A stretch of DNA of 64,000 nt. It comes from Bryoerythrophyllum caledonicum. Lineage: Eukaryota; Streptophyta; Bryopsida; Pottiales; Pottiaceae. Positions 36,210 to 48,139 of the stretch are shown piece after piece. Positions within the stretch are counted from its first letter, which is position 1; every line of letters starts with the position of its first letter. The notes beneath the pieces are model-generated. The model worked only from the letters and a program-made list of their open reading frames with translations. It did not search any database and had not been told where the DNA came from. Where the stretch lies: positions 16,186,990 through 16,250,989 of the forward strand of contig OZ020518.1 of assembly GCA_963971425.1 (NCBI GenBank). The letters run 5' to 3'. The position numbers and the translations under genes are program-made.

Positions 36210-37920
36210 GAGCACCTGTAACCCTCCCACCTCAAATTATGCGTGTTGCAATTCCGTGGCCTGTATGAACAAACTTATGAAGATTTTGTCGAAGATATAG
36301 TTCCTTTGTCTTTCATTACTCAAGCAATGACTTTTGTTTGGTGTTGTTTGGTTTAGTTTGTGCTTGGAATGTGAAGAGTGGGGAAGTCTTATTTAACCCA
36401 AAAAGGTTCTTGACAAATTCACACCAATAATATGTTAGAACTATTGATTCTAATATAAGAAGGAAAGAAGGAAAAAAAATATTAAAAAATAGTTGTAGGA
36501 TCTTCACTAAGAGTAGTATAATATCATGCTCTCCATGTTTTATAATCTTTGACCGCATGGACCAAAAGATTATAGTGTTTGAAGTAAAGAAAAAGGTTTG
36601 TTTTTTTTGTGGACACAAATTTAGGGAACCTTTATTGCAAAATGAAAGAACCAAAACCAACAATGCGCCAAGACCGGCTATAGGCATGGCCAACCAAGAT
36701 CCTAATAGAACTCGCTAACCTAGTCATCATGCCTTCTTTACAGAGCTTCATAACAACCCCCACTAGGAATTGAAATGGGTGGTGGCATTCAATTCTCTTC
36801 TTATTGGAGTGAGCCGTGATGACACACCTCAACGCCACTCTATCATAATCTATTAGCCCCTACTAAACAACACTTTGCACCTCTTGAGTGGACCACCAAA
36901 GTTAGTTGAACATCCAGCCATTCTTGGCAATTCAAAGCATCCATAGCGCAATTCCACAAAGCGAGAGCCACTTGTGGTTGACCTCTCTAATCCTCATGGG
37001 AGCCGCGCGGCAAAAAGGACCTGCTTCATGTTTAGTTTGCCCCATCTCTGGCCGTCGGGGTTGACAAGAGCGTTGAGAATTATTGCAGCGTAGTCCTAGG
37101 CCTTGCTCGCTTGGCCGGAGTCCCAAAACCTGTGGGTGATGCTCTCATGGGCAACAAGGTCACATACACCATATCTATCATCAACATTGTCAAAGGCACA
37201 ATGCCGCCACAAATTGACAGCCATAGCTGCCAAATAAAACCAGCTTATTTTTCCACACGCTCTGGATCTCAAGTATTCATCTAGTTGTACTTAAAGCTTG
37301 GGCGGAGCGTAAGGTTCCACTTGGCTCTAGCAACATTGGAAGGGGGGTATCGCTTACGTAGGATAGTCTAGCCTAGCTGGGTTATGTAAGACATTATGGT
37401 GCTCTCATTTGACCATCTAAGTCTACAAGGGTCCCACTCCAAGTGGTTGTCTCGGCCTTAGTAAAGCAAGGTTGGGGTTTTTTTACCATTCATATCAGCC
37501 TTATCGAGAGCCATAATACAAGCGCGGGCGAGGTATATGGAACGTTATTTTGAGGGCAGCGTCGACCTACTTGGTGGAAAGATGGTACTAGGGCAAACGG
37601 GCATAGGTCCTTAGCGCAATTGGGCAAATGGCCAAGCGGACACGGACATTGACAAAGAGCAATGTAGACACGGACATGGGCAATTGTCTAAATTGCAAGC
37701 ATCAAAATGTATGTGCAATTGTCACAATGTATGCGCCATTCTATTTGGTCTAAACATTGTGCTTTGTGTGTTGGATTTATCTGCCATTGAGTAGCTTCCA
37801 TTTGTATGGTATAGAACACTATTTTGAACAGACCCAAGTTATGAACCTACTATTATCCTTAGGTTTGGAAATGATAACTTTGCAGCGCCAATTACCGGCT
37901 ATTAGCACTACTAGGGTTTT
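36210..37920. other. Intergenic DNA
   Basis: No supported gene. Short frames on the minus strand near 36.6-37.1 kb are protein-like in composition but carry stops and no motif I recognise; they may be old transposon debris. Confidence 0.35.
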
Positions 37921-37939
37921 TGGACAATGACCTCCACCT

Positions 37940-38095
37940 CTAGTTGTGTATAAGGACTATGGCCAAGCAATAGTCTGAACAAACACCAAGGCAATAGTCT
38001 ATTTAAGCACTAGGGCAATAATTTGTTTAAGTTATGCACCAAGGTGGTAGTCTAGACAACCACCAAGGCAATAGTTTGGACAACCACTAAGGCAA
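37940..38095. repeat. Degenerate tandem repeat, about 25-bp unit
   Basis: 'caccaaggcaatagtctaga..aa'-type units occur six or so times with changes. Read in reverse they create the repetitive end of an otherwise unsupported 154-codon minus-strand frame (38052-38516). Confidence 0.6.
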
Positions 38096-38519
38096 ACGAC
38101 CTCATACACGCCTTTGAATTGGCCATTCTCACTTCTACAGGTTTTGTTTGTGGAACAATATAAAGGTTATCGTTGTATACGGTGATATTTATATGTAGAA
38201 ATTGATTTAGAGCATGTTTTTCTTGTTCATCATACATCAAGAATGTATTATTACAAGTTGATGTACATGTGTTGTATGCTTGCATTGGAATTTGATAATA
38301 GTGGCAGATACTTCGCATAACATCAATTTGGTCATGGACATAAAAAAAAGTTTTCATTGTCCTCCTCCTATTTTTCCTTGCTGGACGAATACATACTAGC
38401 CAACTTTGTCTTAATGGAAATTCTTCCATCATGTAAATATAAATATTAAGCTTTATATGTTTGGATTTTAATAAGCTAGAAGTTGAGACAAAGGGGTTGG
38501 TTGTGGTCAGAACCATGGT

Positions 38520-38757
38520 TTGACCCTAACGGGGCGTCCGTTAGCGTGCGGATGTTGCACCGCTTTTGTCACATGCACAGCTCAGGGGGATAGATGATGG
38601 GTTGGCTAGTCGAATTTCCTGCCTCGCTAGCGAATCAAGCCATGGGTTGCCGGAGCCACTCGACGACCTCGATTGGTTTTGAACCCAGACCGGCAAGCGA
38701 CCAATGACCACCGCATCTTCAACCAACCAAGTCTACGACTTGGCGGCCGAAAGTAAG
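38520..38757 (-). mobile_element. tRNA-derived SINE candidate
   Basis: On the minus strand, box-A-like GTAGACTTGGTTGGTTGAAG (38736-38717) and box-B GGTTCAAAACC (38685-38675) are spaced as in a tRNA with a long variable arm. GC-rich body sequence follows to about 38520. The GC content contrasts with the AT-rich flanks. Target-site duplications were not identified. Confidence 0.5.
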
Positions 38758-39884
38758 AATTTGACGCTTTTATGCATCCATGAGACAGACATGGTTACTC
38801 TATGGTAGTTTTTTAATGTTTATCTATTTTATTTTTACTTATCTAGATGTTTGGAAGGTCCATGTATTTTGCCTTTCAATCAAATAAAATCACCGAGGGA
38901 TTTTAGGTGGTTCGGAAAGTGTGGATAAGAAAGAAATAAGCATCTTTGGTAGGGCTTACGTAGGGGAGCATGGGCTGATGTGCCCCACCTCCACTTTAAA
39001 TAGAGGAAGAAGTTAGAGAGGTGCTTCTTTATAGAGAGCTGCTGTGAGTGTGTGTGTAGGGAGTTTCTGAGGGTTTCAAGCAGAATTTCAATTGGGTGTA
39101 GCTCATTAAGCAAGAATATTTTGAAATTAAAACTTTGAGGGATAGTTCTTTGTGTTGAGAGATTTTCATATTGTGTTTGCAAGTTGGATTTGAATCTCCA
39201 TTGCAAATGTTATAAAGGTTTGAAATTGTGAAAACCGGAGGCAATTTATTGAGAGGGCAGAGGTTTTGACAAGCCATAACTTTTGTTGTGTTTTTTATCT
39301 TCCTTTGATTTGTATAGGGTTTTTGTACCATTGTTATAGCTCTCTAAAAAGTTATTACAATTGAGACTTTGAGCTTTGAAAAAGAAGTTATGGAGAGTTG
39401 AATATCTAGAGGAGGACAAACTTTGAACGTCCATAACTTTTGGACAATAGTTTGGAATGGTTTGAAATTTAGAGTGTTGTTAGTTTGTTGCATCAACTTT
39501 TCAAAATGCTAATACATATATTATTTAGAGGTTTAAACCATATGTGGCATTAGTTTGAAGCTCACAGCTAGTGTAGAAGATATTTTTTGGAAATTTCTTC
39601 TATGTTTTGAAGACAAGAAGACTTGAGATAAGAAGACATGAAAATTTGTGTGTTGTGGCTTATGGCTTATTATTTCTAGCCGGTTTTTAAGGCTAGTTGT
39701 TTTCATTTGTTATTCCCAATCGGTTTTGGAGGCTAGTTGTTTTCCATTCTGCTCAGTAAATATTGTTGCGGCAAAGTGAGGTGATCATGTCCTACACGAT
39801 TGTTATGTTGTTTCGACTGGTGAGGCACGATTGCTGGCCACTGTGAATTTGAAATTTAGTAGCCATCTTTCAGAGGATTTGAGC

Positions 39885-39955
39885 TCGTCGTCTGGCCGTC
39901 CTGTTTTACACGTCGAAAGCTCGTGGGTTCTTATTACTCCACCCTCACTCTTAAA
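39885..39955 (+). repeat. tRNA-Val(UAC)-like fragment or SINE head
   Basis: 'cctgttttacacg' (39900-39912) and the 'gtgggttc' T-arm-like piece (39923-39930) resemble the anticodon loop and T-arm of tRNA-Val(UAC). The D-arm is reduced to 'gctcgtcgtctgg' and the anticodon stem is mismatched. It cannot be a working tRNA; a pseudo-tRNA or SINE head fits. Confidence 0.35.
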
Positions 39956-40635
39956 CTTGTTTAGAGCCATTACAGGGTAGGCCAACATGGAGCAATTAGA
40001 AGACTTGAAGATTTGAAGAATAGAAAACTTGAAGACTAGAAGAATCGAAGAGACGATAGAACTTCCTAGCCATCTATTCCCAATCACGAAGTCAAGCACC
40101 TAGATAGCCATCTATTCCCAACAAGTCAAGCACCTAGACAATGGTCTGGACTCCTCGACTATACAAAAGAGTTGACCGGTTCAACAAGTAGTCACGATTC
40201 CAAACCTTGAAGTTGGGTTTAGGTCTAAGACTAAGTCAGCGAAAAAAAATTTTGTGCCAAGGATTGTCTTATGTCTCTATGATGATTCATTTTTACAACA
40301 CATGAAAGCAATTTCAGATGGAATAGTTTTGTTCCCTTGGTCAATTCTTCTTCCACATGTAGTTGGTGGCATGCAGCTATCCGTGTCCATGCGAATTAGC
40401 TCACTTCTCTGTAAGTCTTACCATGTCCATATCCGCCCAGACATAATCCATTTGCGCCTAGAAATTTTCCCATTTGCACTTAGAAATTTGACCATTTGTC
40501 CAAGTGCCCTACATTTGAGCCCATCATTGATTCTAATGTCATTATTCTATTCTATAGAGTTGCCCTTGCAGCGAGGCGACAATAGCCCTACTGGGGTTCT
40601 CATATAACATGTTAGTCTTCACAGCCACGTAGAAA

Positions 40636-40718
40636 GAAGGTTTATGCAATTGTGGAGGAAGAAGGTTTATGCAATTGTGGAGGAAGAAGGTTTATGCAAT
40701 TGTGGAGGTTTCACAGAT
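40636..40718. repeat. 25-bp tandem repeat, three copies
   Basis: 'gaaggtttatgcaattgtgg' starts three times at an exact 25-bp period, with a partial fourth trace (tttatgcaattg) after 40719. The copies are identical. Confidence 0.95.
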
Positions 40719-40734
40719 TTATGCAATTGCTTTT

Positions 40735-41110
40735 CTTCCTCGTAGTGAGAGGATCAACAAACTCTGACTTCACTTGGGGTCAATTTTTGCAGTAAACAAA
40801 GTCTAAATTTTCTACCACTATCGTGAACATGAGACAAGTTCTTTGTATGCCAATTTTTAGAGGTAGAGAAGAGATGTAATATACTCAAAAAAATTGTACA
40901 AGGAGTGGAGGTTGAGCAACAACCAACTCATTCTTATTTACTTGTGAGTTTAATATGTTTTAGAAAGAGAATCCAAACGGTCAAATAGGAGGATTACACC
41001 ACATTTTGTAAAAGAAATATCAAGACCTTTAATTTTTATGTGGAAAAGAAGACGTTGTTTTGGTACCTTGTCCAACAATGTATGAAAATTGTTGACATGT
41101 GTTAAATGCA
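40735..41110 (-). repeat. Dispersed repeat R1 copy, inverted
   Basis: Reverse complement shares 'acaaggtaccaaaacaacg', 'atgttttagaa', 'acctccactccttgtac' and 'aagtgaagtcagag' with the plus-oriented copies. Confidence 0.65.
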
Positions 41111-41306
41111 TATTTACAAGAAACACAAGATTCTTTTTTACAATAAAAAATAAAATAATATTCCTTGCTTGTGCTAAAATCTCACACTTAATTGAGTGTG
41201 GTGGCATGCTTTGCCTCGCTAGTTTCTTTTAAGATGGCATATCTATATTTCTAAAGGTTCAATGCAAAGAAAATGTATTGTACAAGAATATAATATTCTA
41301 TTGGTT

Positions 41307-41717
41307 AACCCCTAAATTTCCAAGAGTCCCCTTGGGAGAACTGTAGAAGGTTTGGGCAGGTAACTCCTGCATCAATTTATAACATCATTTTTTTGAAGTT
41401 TTTACAGTAGATGGAAATTACTAAAAGCTTTGTGTGAGTTCAATTTTTTCTCAAATATGACAATTTATGAAAAAGTTATAGGGTTTTGAACTCCAAAAAC
41501 TTTTGCTATAACAAGATTACTAGGTGGTATAGAAAATATTACAATCCGTGCGGTCAAACTTTATAAATTTTTTTGTGTTAGATACTCAATAAGTCTTGAT
41601 TGAGATCCCACGGTTTAAACTAGAAGGATTTTTTTTTGTTTTGTCCTTACTAATTGCACTAAAACGGGTAGTTTTGAAGTGTTTTTGGTGTGAAATTGTC
41701 AAAGAAATTTAGGGGTT
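41307..41717 (+). mobile_element. Short-TIR element T1, internally deleted copy
   Basis: Ends AACCCCTAAATTTC (41307-41320) and GAAATTTAGGGGTT (41704-41717) are perfect inverted repeats. The first about 190 bp match 46124-46310, and the last about 180 bp match 46892-47071. The roughly 540 bp between them in the 46.1 kb copy are missing here. Confidence 0.85.
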
Positions 41718-42689
41718 ATCAAGGAGTTTAATGGATTTTGCTTCAATAATGTTAAAAGATAACATTTTGATATCTTCTATTTGCTGTATAATCAGTGTAG
41801 CATGTTCATTTGTCTCTTACCAAGCGGCCACTTCCACGATTTGGGTGTTAAAAAGGATTGTCCTCATGAAAATTTCAAATATCCCATACAAACCTGACTT
41901 TGGAACTTTTGGTCTCAATAACATATGTAGTTGGCCTTCTTTAAATGTTATAGTTGGCCTTCTTTAAATGTTACCTCTTTCTATGTTATAATCTAGGATA
42001 TGTTATGGAAACTGGCGCTCTCTAAAAATTTACACTATTAGTGTTGTTTGTTAGGTCTTACTGCATAATCTGGAAATTTACTCTCCCGAATTTATTGATT
42101 TTACTTTTATAAGAATTAAATTTGGAAAAAATAGAGAAACTACACGGCGGTAAATAGAAGTAGGGGTAGTAAAATGTATTGTAGGGCAGTAAAAATGGCC
42201 AGGTAAAAACACAACTTTGGATTTAGGGTGACTGTTTTGGATGAAAATTGGTCTGGAAAATGAAAATATTAGATAAAAAGTGGCTAAAATTGGATGAAAG
42301 AACAATAAATATTATTATTGATATGTAATATGTTTTTTTCTCACGGTCAATAACATTTAAAGAGGGCTGACTATGACCCTAAAGTACTTAAACTATGTTT
42401 CACCAAAACTCCTCATTTTAGTACAAAGAGTGGAATTAGAAAATAAAGTTTTTATTTCTATCTCCAACCACAAGATCATAATCTACACTAATAAAATCAC
42501 ATGCTCACAAATTTTCATAATCTTTGACCATATGGATTAAAAGAATAAAAATCTCCAATTTTAATTTTGAATTAGCTCATTCTTGTATAAATTGAAAGTT
42601 CAAATGTTCCAAAAGTTCCAAAAAGAATAAAATGAGAAAAACAATAACGAGCTCCAATTCTTACAAAGAAGCAAAATTTGTTTTGTGCA

Positions 42690-43140
42690 CCTTGCCTAAA
42701 AAAGGTCAAATATGTTTGACTTATCTTGGAGTAAAAGTTTCACACTGTAGAAGTTTTTTCTTACAATTCAAGTAAAATAATTTTACTTAGTACACGATAT
42801 TAAGCACTTATGCACTTGGCAAAGTGCATTTATTGCTGGTTGAAAACGACAAGTTTTTGCTCAAAACTAAAAACCAAAAAAAAGCTGACATGATTTTAGC
42901 ACTTGTATTAAAAATCTCATACATAAAAAAAAGGTTGTAGCAAAAGTTTTAAAATTTGCCAAAAGTACCTACTCTCAACAAAAAAATTTAAGATGGCATA
43001 ACTTTTTTTTCTACAAGAAAATAAAATATACACTCCACATAGCTCTTATCATGCATCTTTTTACAAAAAATTCAAGAATTGGAAATACAAATTACAGTTA
43101 TAGGAACATGCCCAAGATTTGCAAAAGCCTACCTTGAGAC
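42690..43140 (-). repeat. Dispersed repeat R1 copy, inverted
   Basis: Reverse complement matches the 8.75 kb copy in order: 'ggcttttgcaaatc', 'attcttgaattttttgta', 'gatgcatgataag', 'agttatgccatctta'. Confidence 0.55.
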
Positions 43141-44458
43141 TTTTGATCTTAAGAAGTAAAAAATATATAGAAATTGAATACAACAAATACAACATTCATA
43201 AATCATATGTATTTATTTATATACAATTTATTTGGATAACCATGAAACTCGTGAGGATTTTGAAACACCAATATATTATTAAATGCACACTGAAACATTA
43301 ATAATTGAGGCATTAAAATTTCATTTAAGTTCAATGCTTTATTAAAATGTCAATATGGCCAATTCAAAAAAATTAAATAATATAGAAAGAATGCTATAGG
43401 AGACTTATAAAATATTTAAATTTCTATGGTTTAAGTATTTTATATAAATATAGGCAACCTAGGCGCCAATGTTTTGAAGTGATTAATAAAGCACTCGTAT
43501 AGGAAGAGTGTCGTACATTCAACTACAGTTGTGTTGCATATCCATCAAAATCCTCAAAGGTTGATGATAATTAAAAATCTCATAGAAACATTAACCAACA
43601 TGTCAAGATTCTCTAAAGGGAAAAATGGTGCTTGAGAATTCAATTTTGGGCCTCTTTTATTCAAAGATTTCTAAAAACAGTTTATTTACTTCTACCGAGT
43701 CATCCATAGAAAGAAGATAGTACACGTTCAAACCAACACAAGGAATACAGAAACAAATGAAAATATGGTCTCTTTCAAAAGTCTCAAAAACAAGAAAAAA
43801 AAACCCTTTTCCAGGGACATTTTTTGAGTGAGAAGCAACGGGGTTGCTAGTAGTGCACACTTCATGAGATGTGAGCTTGCTTGTTTCTCAACTTTTCTTT
43901 CAATTACTCTTGTTTGTGGTCGCTTGTTTTTCATGTGGTCCACTGCCATGGCAAGCATGAAATGTTTTCATCCAGTATGTGGATGCTTGTACATTTAGGG
44001 GTTAATGAGTGTTTGACAATTTAATGTATTGTGCTATCATGAAAGTTCTTTGTGAAGTCATCTAAAGTTTCAATAAGAGACCCCTTCTTTTGGCTCATTA
44101 CATTGCGATTTATTTACTCTAAATATTGAATAGCCACACAAGAGCTTAGGGGTCTCTTAGCAATGAATAAGAGTGAAAAAGAAGTTGCATGAGGGGGGTT
44201 TCATAATCAAACCAAGTGTTGAGAGGTCAAGTGCTATCAGCAATGTGAGTGGTCTATAGCCTCAATTTTGGCCTTGGTTGGCTTCTCACCTTTCACACTT
44301 GGACCAATTTAAGGTCAAGAGGCCAAGGGCATCTAAAATGCCTACATGGAAGCACTTTTTGAAGGTTTTGGCACCAAGAGTTTGGTCTCTTGAGGGACGT
44401 TTGGTCCAAATAAGAATAGAAATCTAAACTCTTGTCAAGGTACCAAATATTTTTTTCA
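43141..44458. other. Intergenic DNA
   Basis: AT-rich; no recognisable gene. Isolated phrases such as 'tgacttcttt.gaagtcatc' recur elsewhere but no unit can be outlined. Confidence 0.35.
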
Positions 44459-45283
44459 TTAATCCCTAAAGGACGAGAGTCCCCTTGGGGGACAATTTGA
44501 GTTTCAATTGAGTCCTTCAATCTCAAATTTTGGCATGATTTTTTGAGATCTTTTAATGAATGGGCAACTTTTTAGTAGCTTTTATATTGACATAGTTTTT
44601 GTAGAAATCCAACTTACGATTCAAAAGTTACGAAAAAATTTAGTATCATATACGAATAGTACAGCAGTTTAGTGTTACAATAACAAATAGTGTAGCAAAA
44701 GTTTAACTGATTCTAAAATTTAATAGAAATTTGAGATTTTTTCTAGTTAAATAAAAAAAAAATTCCTTTTGGAAAGAGAATGGAAATATTTGCATCTAGT
44801 GTACAAACTTTTGAACTTCAAAAATATGAGAAGGATATGATATACGCAAAACTTGTTAGTGTATTGTTAATTCCAAGCACATAGTTGCATTGCAAGATTA
44901 TTAATGAAATCTTCTACCCCTCTTCTACATCCAAACTTTGGTGCACATGTACCTAACATATGCACGAACATGATATTTTTTAGTTAAAATTAGAAATCAC
45001 AGCCTGTAGTGCAAAAATTTGCCACAGAAGGTGGTCAAATTTTGTTGAAAGTGTTTAGTATGACCTCAAAAAGATTTTATGTCTCACTTCAAAAGTTGAT
45101 ATTTTTCAATTCATGCAGGCAAACTAAACAAAAATTTTACCACATACACTTATAAAATCCTAGTAGAAGATCCTACAATTAGATATGTAAAAAATGTGTC
45201 TATTTGCATTTTATGTTGAATGCATTGAAACTGGCAGTTATTGTTGAGTTTGGATGCTAAGTGTCACGGTCCTTCAGGGGTTA
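44459..45283 (+). mobile_element. Short-TIR element T1-related, diverged copy
   Basis: The left end 'taatccctaaaggac' plus 'gagtccccttggg' matches the 41.3 kb left end. The right end 'ggtccttcaggggttaa' mirrors it. The interior is AT-rich and non-coding. Confidence 0.6.
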
Positions 45284-45834
45284 AAACATTCAAAAGCTAA
45301 CAAAATCTCAACCGTTAGATTGAAATAGTAACTTCTTTTCAAGTGAAAATTTTCACTTCAAATGTATACACATTTTTCATGTGATTTTCTTACCTAATTT
45401 TTTACATATTTTTTACTTGAATTTTTAACTAGAATTTTCACCTGAATTATTTCACCTTGAAAATTGTCTCTGTAAGTGCTTGTTCTAGAATTGTTTTTGT
45501 GTATTGAGCATGTTGACCACTTTCTTGATGATTTTCATTACCAAAAATCTATTCTCTTCAAGGCTCCATGACCAAAGAAGTGAGAGAGGAAAACCTCAGA
45601 AAATTTGACTGGTGATTTGCCATATAGGTCAAGGCCTCTCAACTCAGTCCTTTGGACTTTCACACTACAAGGACCCAAACTCCACAAATTGCATATTTTA
45701 ATGTTTTTTTCAACTCCAAACTCGGATTCTCGACATGGTTTGGTCTTTGATGGAGTTCAATCCTTAGACTGGTGTGAAATATCCTAATATTCCATGAAAT
45801 TTGACATAGCAAACATTTAATAGTGTAGAGAATT

Positions 45835-46040
45835 GAGGGCACCACGGCCTTGGTGTAGTTGTTTGGGTCGTGGCACTCCAAATACTAGGTGGTTGTAAGT
45901 TCAAGTCTCCACGCCGGGCATAAAGCCTGTCGGCATAAAGCCTACCACCATAGTCTGTTGTATGGCTACCCCAAAAGACCTTGGGGGGATGACATGTGGG
46001 TTGTCTCTAAGGCACTTAGTGTAGAGACGCACTTACAGTC
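45835..46040 (+). mobile_element. tRNA-derived SINE candidate
   Basis: Box-A-like TTGGTGTAGTTGTTTGGG (45850-45867) and box-B GTTCAAGTCTC (45899-45909) have tRNA spacing. They are followed by a GC-richer body with the direct duplication 'gcataaagcct' and then 'agaccttggggggatgaca'. The A-box/B-box arrangement is the best of the three SINE candidates. The 3' end is uncertain. Confidence 0.55.
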
Positions 46041-46123
46041 TAACCTCTTTATTACGACACTCTATTATACGACACTTCCTAGATTATATGACACATTTTC
46101 AAACGACCAACCTCTATAATCTT

Positions 46124-47071
46124 AAACCCTAAATTTCCAAGAGTTACTTCGTGGGACTTTAGAAGGTTCGGGCAGGTTCCTCCTGTGTCGATTTATGACA
46201 TTATTTTTAAAAAAAATTTACAGTAGATGGACATAACTAAAAGCTTTGTGTGAGTTCAATTCTTTCCTAAATCTGACATTTTTTGAAAAAGTTATAGGGT
46301 TTTGAAGTTTGAATGGGGAGAGCAGGCACGTCGGCCAACTCCAATTTCTTTTGCTATGACACTCTATTGAATGTGCAAATTTCTTTACTAGCTAATAATA
46401 TTGTTTTCTTTCATATTGTCAAAAAAAATCTCTTGTCTTTAGTGAAAAAAAGCATATAAATCCAAGTCAAACATTTTCACACATTATCTCACATAGTCGG
46501 GCAAGGTACCAAAAAAACTTCTTTTTTTCACATAAAACTTTGAGATCATCATATTTTGTACTCTTTATTTTTCCACAGCATTATGTGGTGTAAACCTTCT
46601 TATTGACCACTTGGATTCTCATTCTAAAACATACTAAGTTTGCAAAAAAATATAACACAAATTGACAATTTTTGAACCTCCACTCCTTCCACAATTTTTT
46701 TGAATAAGCTACACCCTTTCTCTACCTTTAAAAATTGGAGTACAAGGAACTAATATCATGCATAACATGATAAAAATGAATTTAGACCTTGTGTAGTGCA
46801 AAAATTTGACACCAAGTGAAGTCAAAGTCATCTGATCTACTAAATGCAGGGAAGAAAATGGACCCTTTTGTCTACTTCAAACACTACAATATTACAATCT
46901 GTGCGGTCAAACTTTATGATTTTTTTTGTGTTAGGTACTCAATAAGTCTTAATTGAGATCCCACGGTTAAAACTAAAAGTAAAGGCTTTTTGTTTCGTCG
47001 TTCCTCATTGCACTTAAACGGGCAGTTTTGAAGTGTTTTTGGTGTGAAATTGTCAAAGAAATTTAGGAGTT
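46124..47071 (+). mobile_element. Short-TIR element T1, longest copy, containing R1 core
   Basis: Ends AAACCCTAAATTTC (46124-46137) and GAAATTTAGGAGTT (47058-47071). The interior contains the R1 core found at 20.9 and 23.9 kb ('aatttttgaacctccactcc', 'caccaagtgaagtcaaag'). So R1 copies are probably fragments of T1 elements. No transposase frame is present; it is 948 bp and non-autonomous. Confidence 0.8.
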
Positions 47072-48139
47072 ATAATACGGCTATGACACTTAATATTGTA
47101 ACACTTTGAGACCCCCACTTTGTTAATAAATGCAATGGGAACATGTTATCCTGTTGCGAACAAGTTGTGAACGCTGGAACCAAGGTGTGAAGAATGGGAA
47201 CACGTGCATCATAGATTACGGCTCATCTTTCTCGTAGATACGTTTTGGCAACCTTTAGCGTAAGCCCCCCTAAAACCGACAAGTTAAGGAATGAGCATAT
47301 ATGCAGAGAGGAGATAATTATACTATTATTTTTCAGTGATAGCCAATAGAATTACAATTCCAACCCAAGTGATTTCACATTATTCCGATGAAAACTGAAT
47401 TAGTTATGAATTTTCAAACTGTGCAGCCATGTTTAGTGGGTGGCCAGCAATAGGTACCCCCATAACCAACCACCAAAGCAAGGGTCTTGACTATTAGCAA
47501 ACCTCCATTTGGAGCTCAGTTGGTGGTAATGGGATGGAAGAGGGTTGGACATACCCCAATTTTACAGGCGTTGGCTATGGGTTTTGGTTGGTTATGAGGG
47601 GGCTTACCTTAGAACTTTCGTGGGTTGGAACAAGCGTGTCTACCTTGGCACCATTTCTAGATGGATTCCAACTCGAAGCCGCCTACGAAGGATCGCAGCT
47701 TGTCGATCTGATATGTAAAGCCTGATCCTCAACGACATTATTTAATCTCGCAGAGTTCTGTGATTGTATGCTGCACTTCTGATAGTTATCTCCTTTGCAA
47801 ACTTCTAGTGGTAGGGTTCCCGTGTCTCAGTTTCTGAACGTGGGCGATGATGATTTGCTGCTAAGGTTTTTGTGCAAACGATGTGGTTGTAGGATCTTGG
47901 ATTGTGACAACCAGATATGTCGTTGTTTCATAGTATTTGGATTCGAATACAGTTTGGATCGTAGGTTTTTGGTCTTGTGTGGCGTCTTTCTTTCTTTCTT
48001 GGTTATCTGGGGTCCCTTCTTCATTTCCCTACAACATGACTCTCCTGCTACAAGGACTCACATTTTTAGGTCAAGGAAAACATGGTCTAACTTCTGGTTT
48101 TTGGATTGCTGCAGAAGTGGGTAATTTGGGTCAGTGAGC
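47072..48139. other. Upstream region of the dioxygenase gene
   Basis: Contains several open frames without motifs (47534-47725, 47795-48137). A likely 5'-UTR intron ends at the acceptor 'ttgctgcag' just before 48115, 25 bases from the start codon. Its donor could be 'gatatgtaaagc' near 47714, but this is a guess. Confidence 0.4.

Noticed and set aside
38052-38516. 154-codon minus-strand open frame
   Set aside because: Its end is made of a tandem repeat, it has no known motif, and composition is that of AT-rich spacer.
39885-39955. Functional tRNA-Val gene
   Set aside because: Anticodon-stem pairs are broken and the D-arm is too short, so it is kept only as a tRNA-like fragment.
40636-40718. 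CRISPR array
   Set aside because: The 25-bp units are directly adjacent with no spacers, and the window is eukaryotic.
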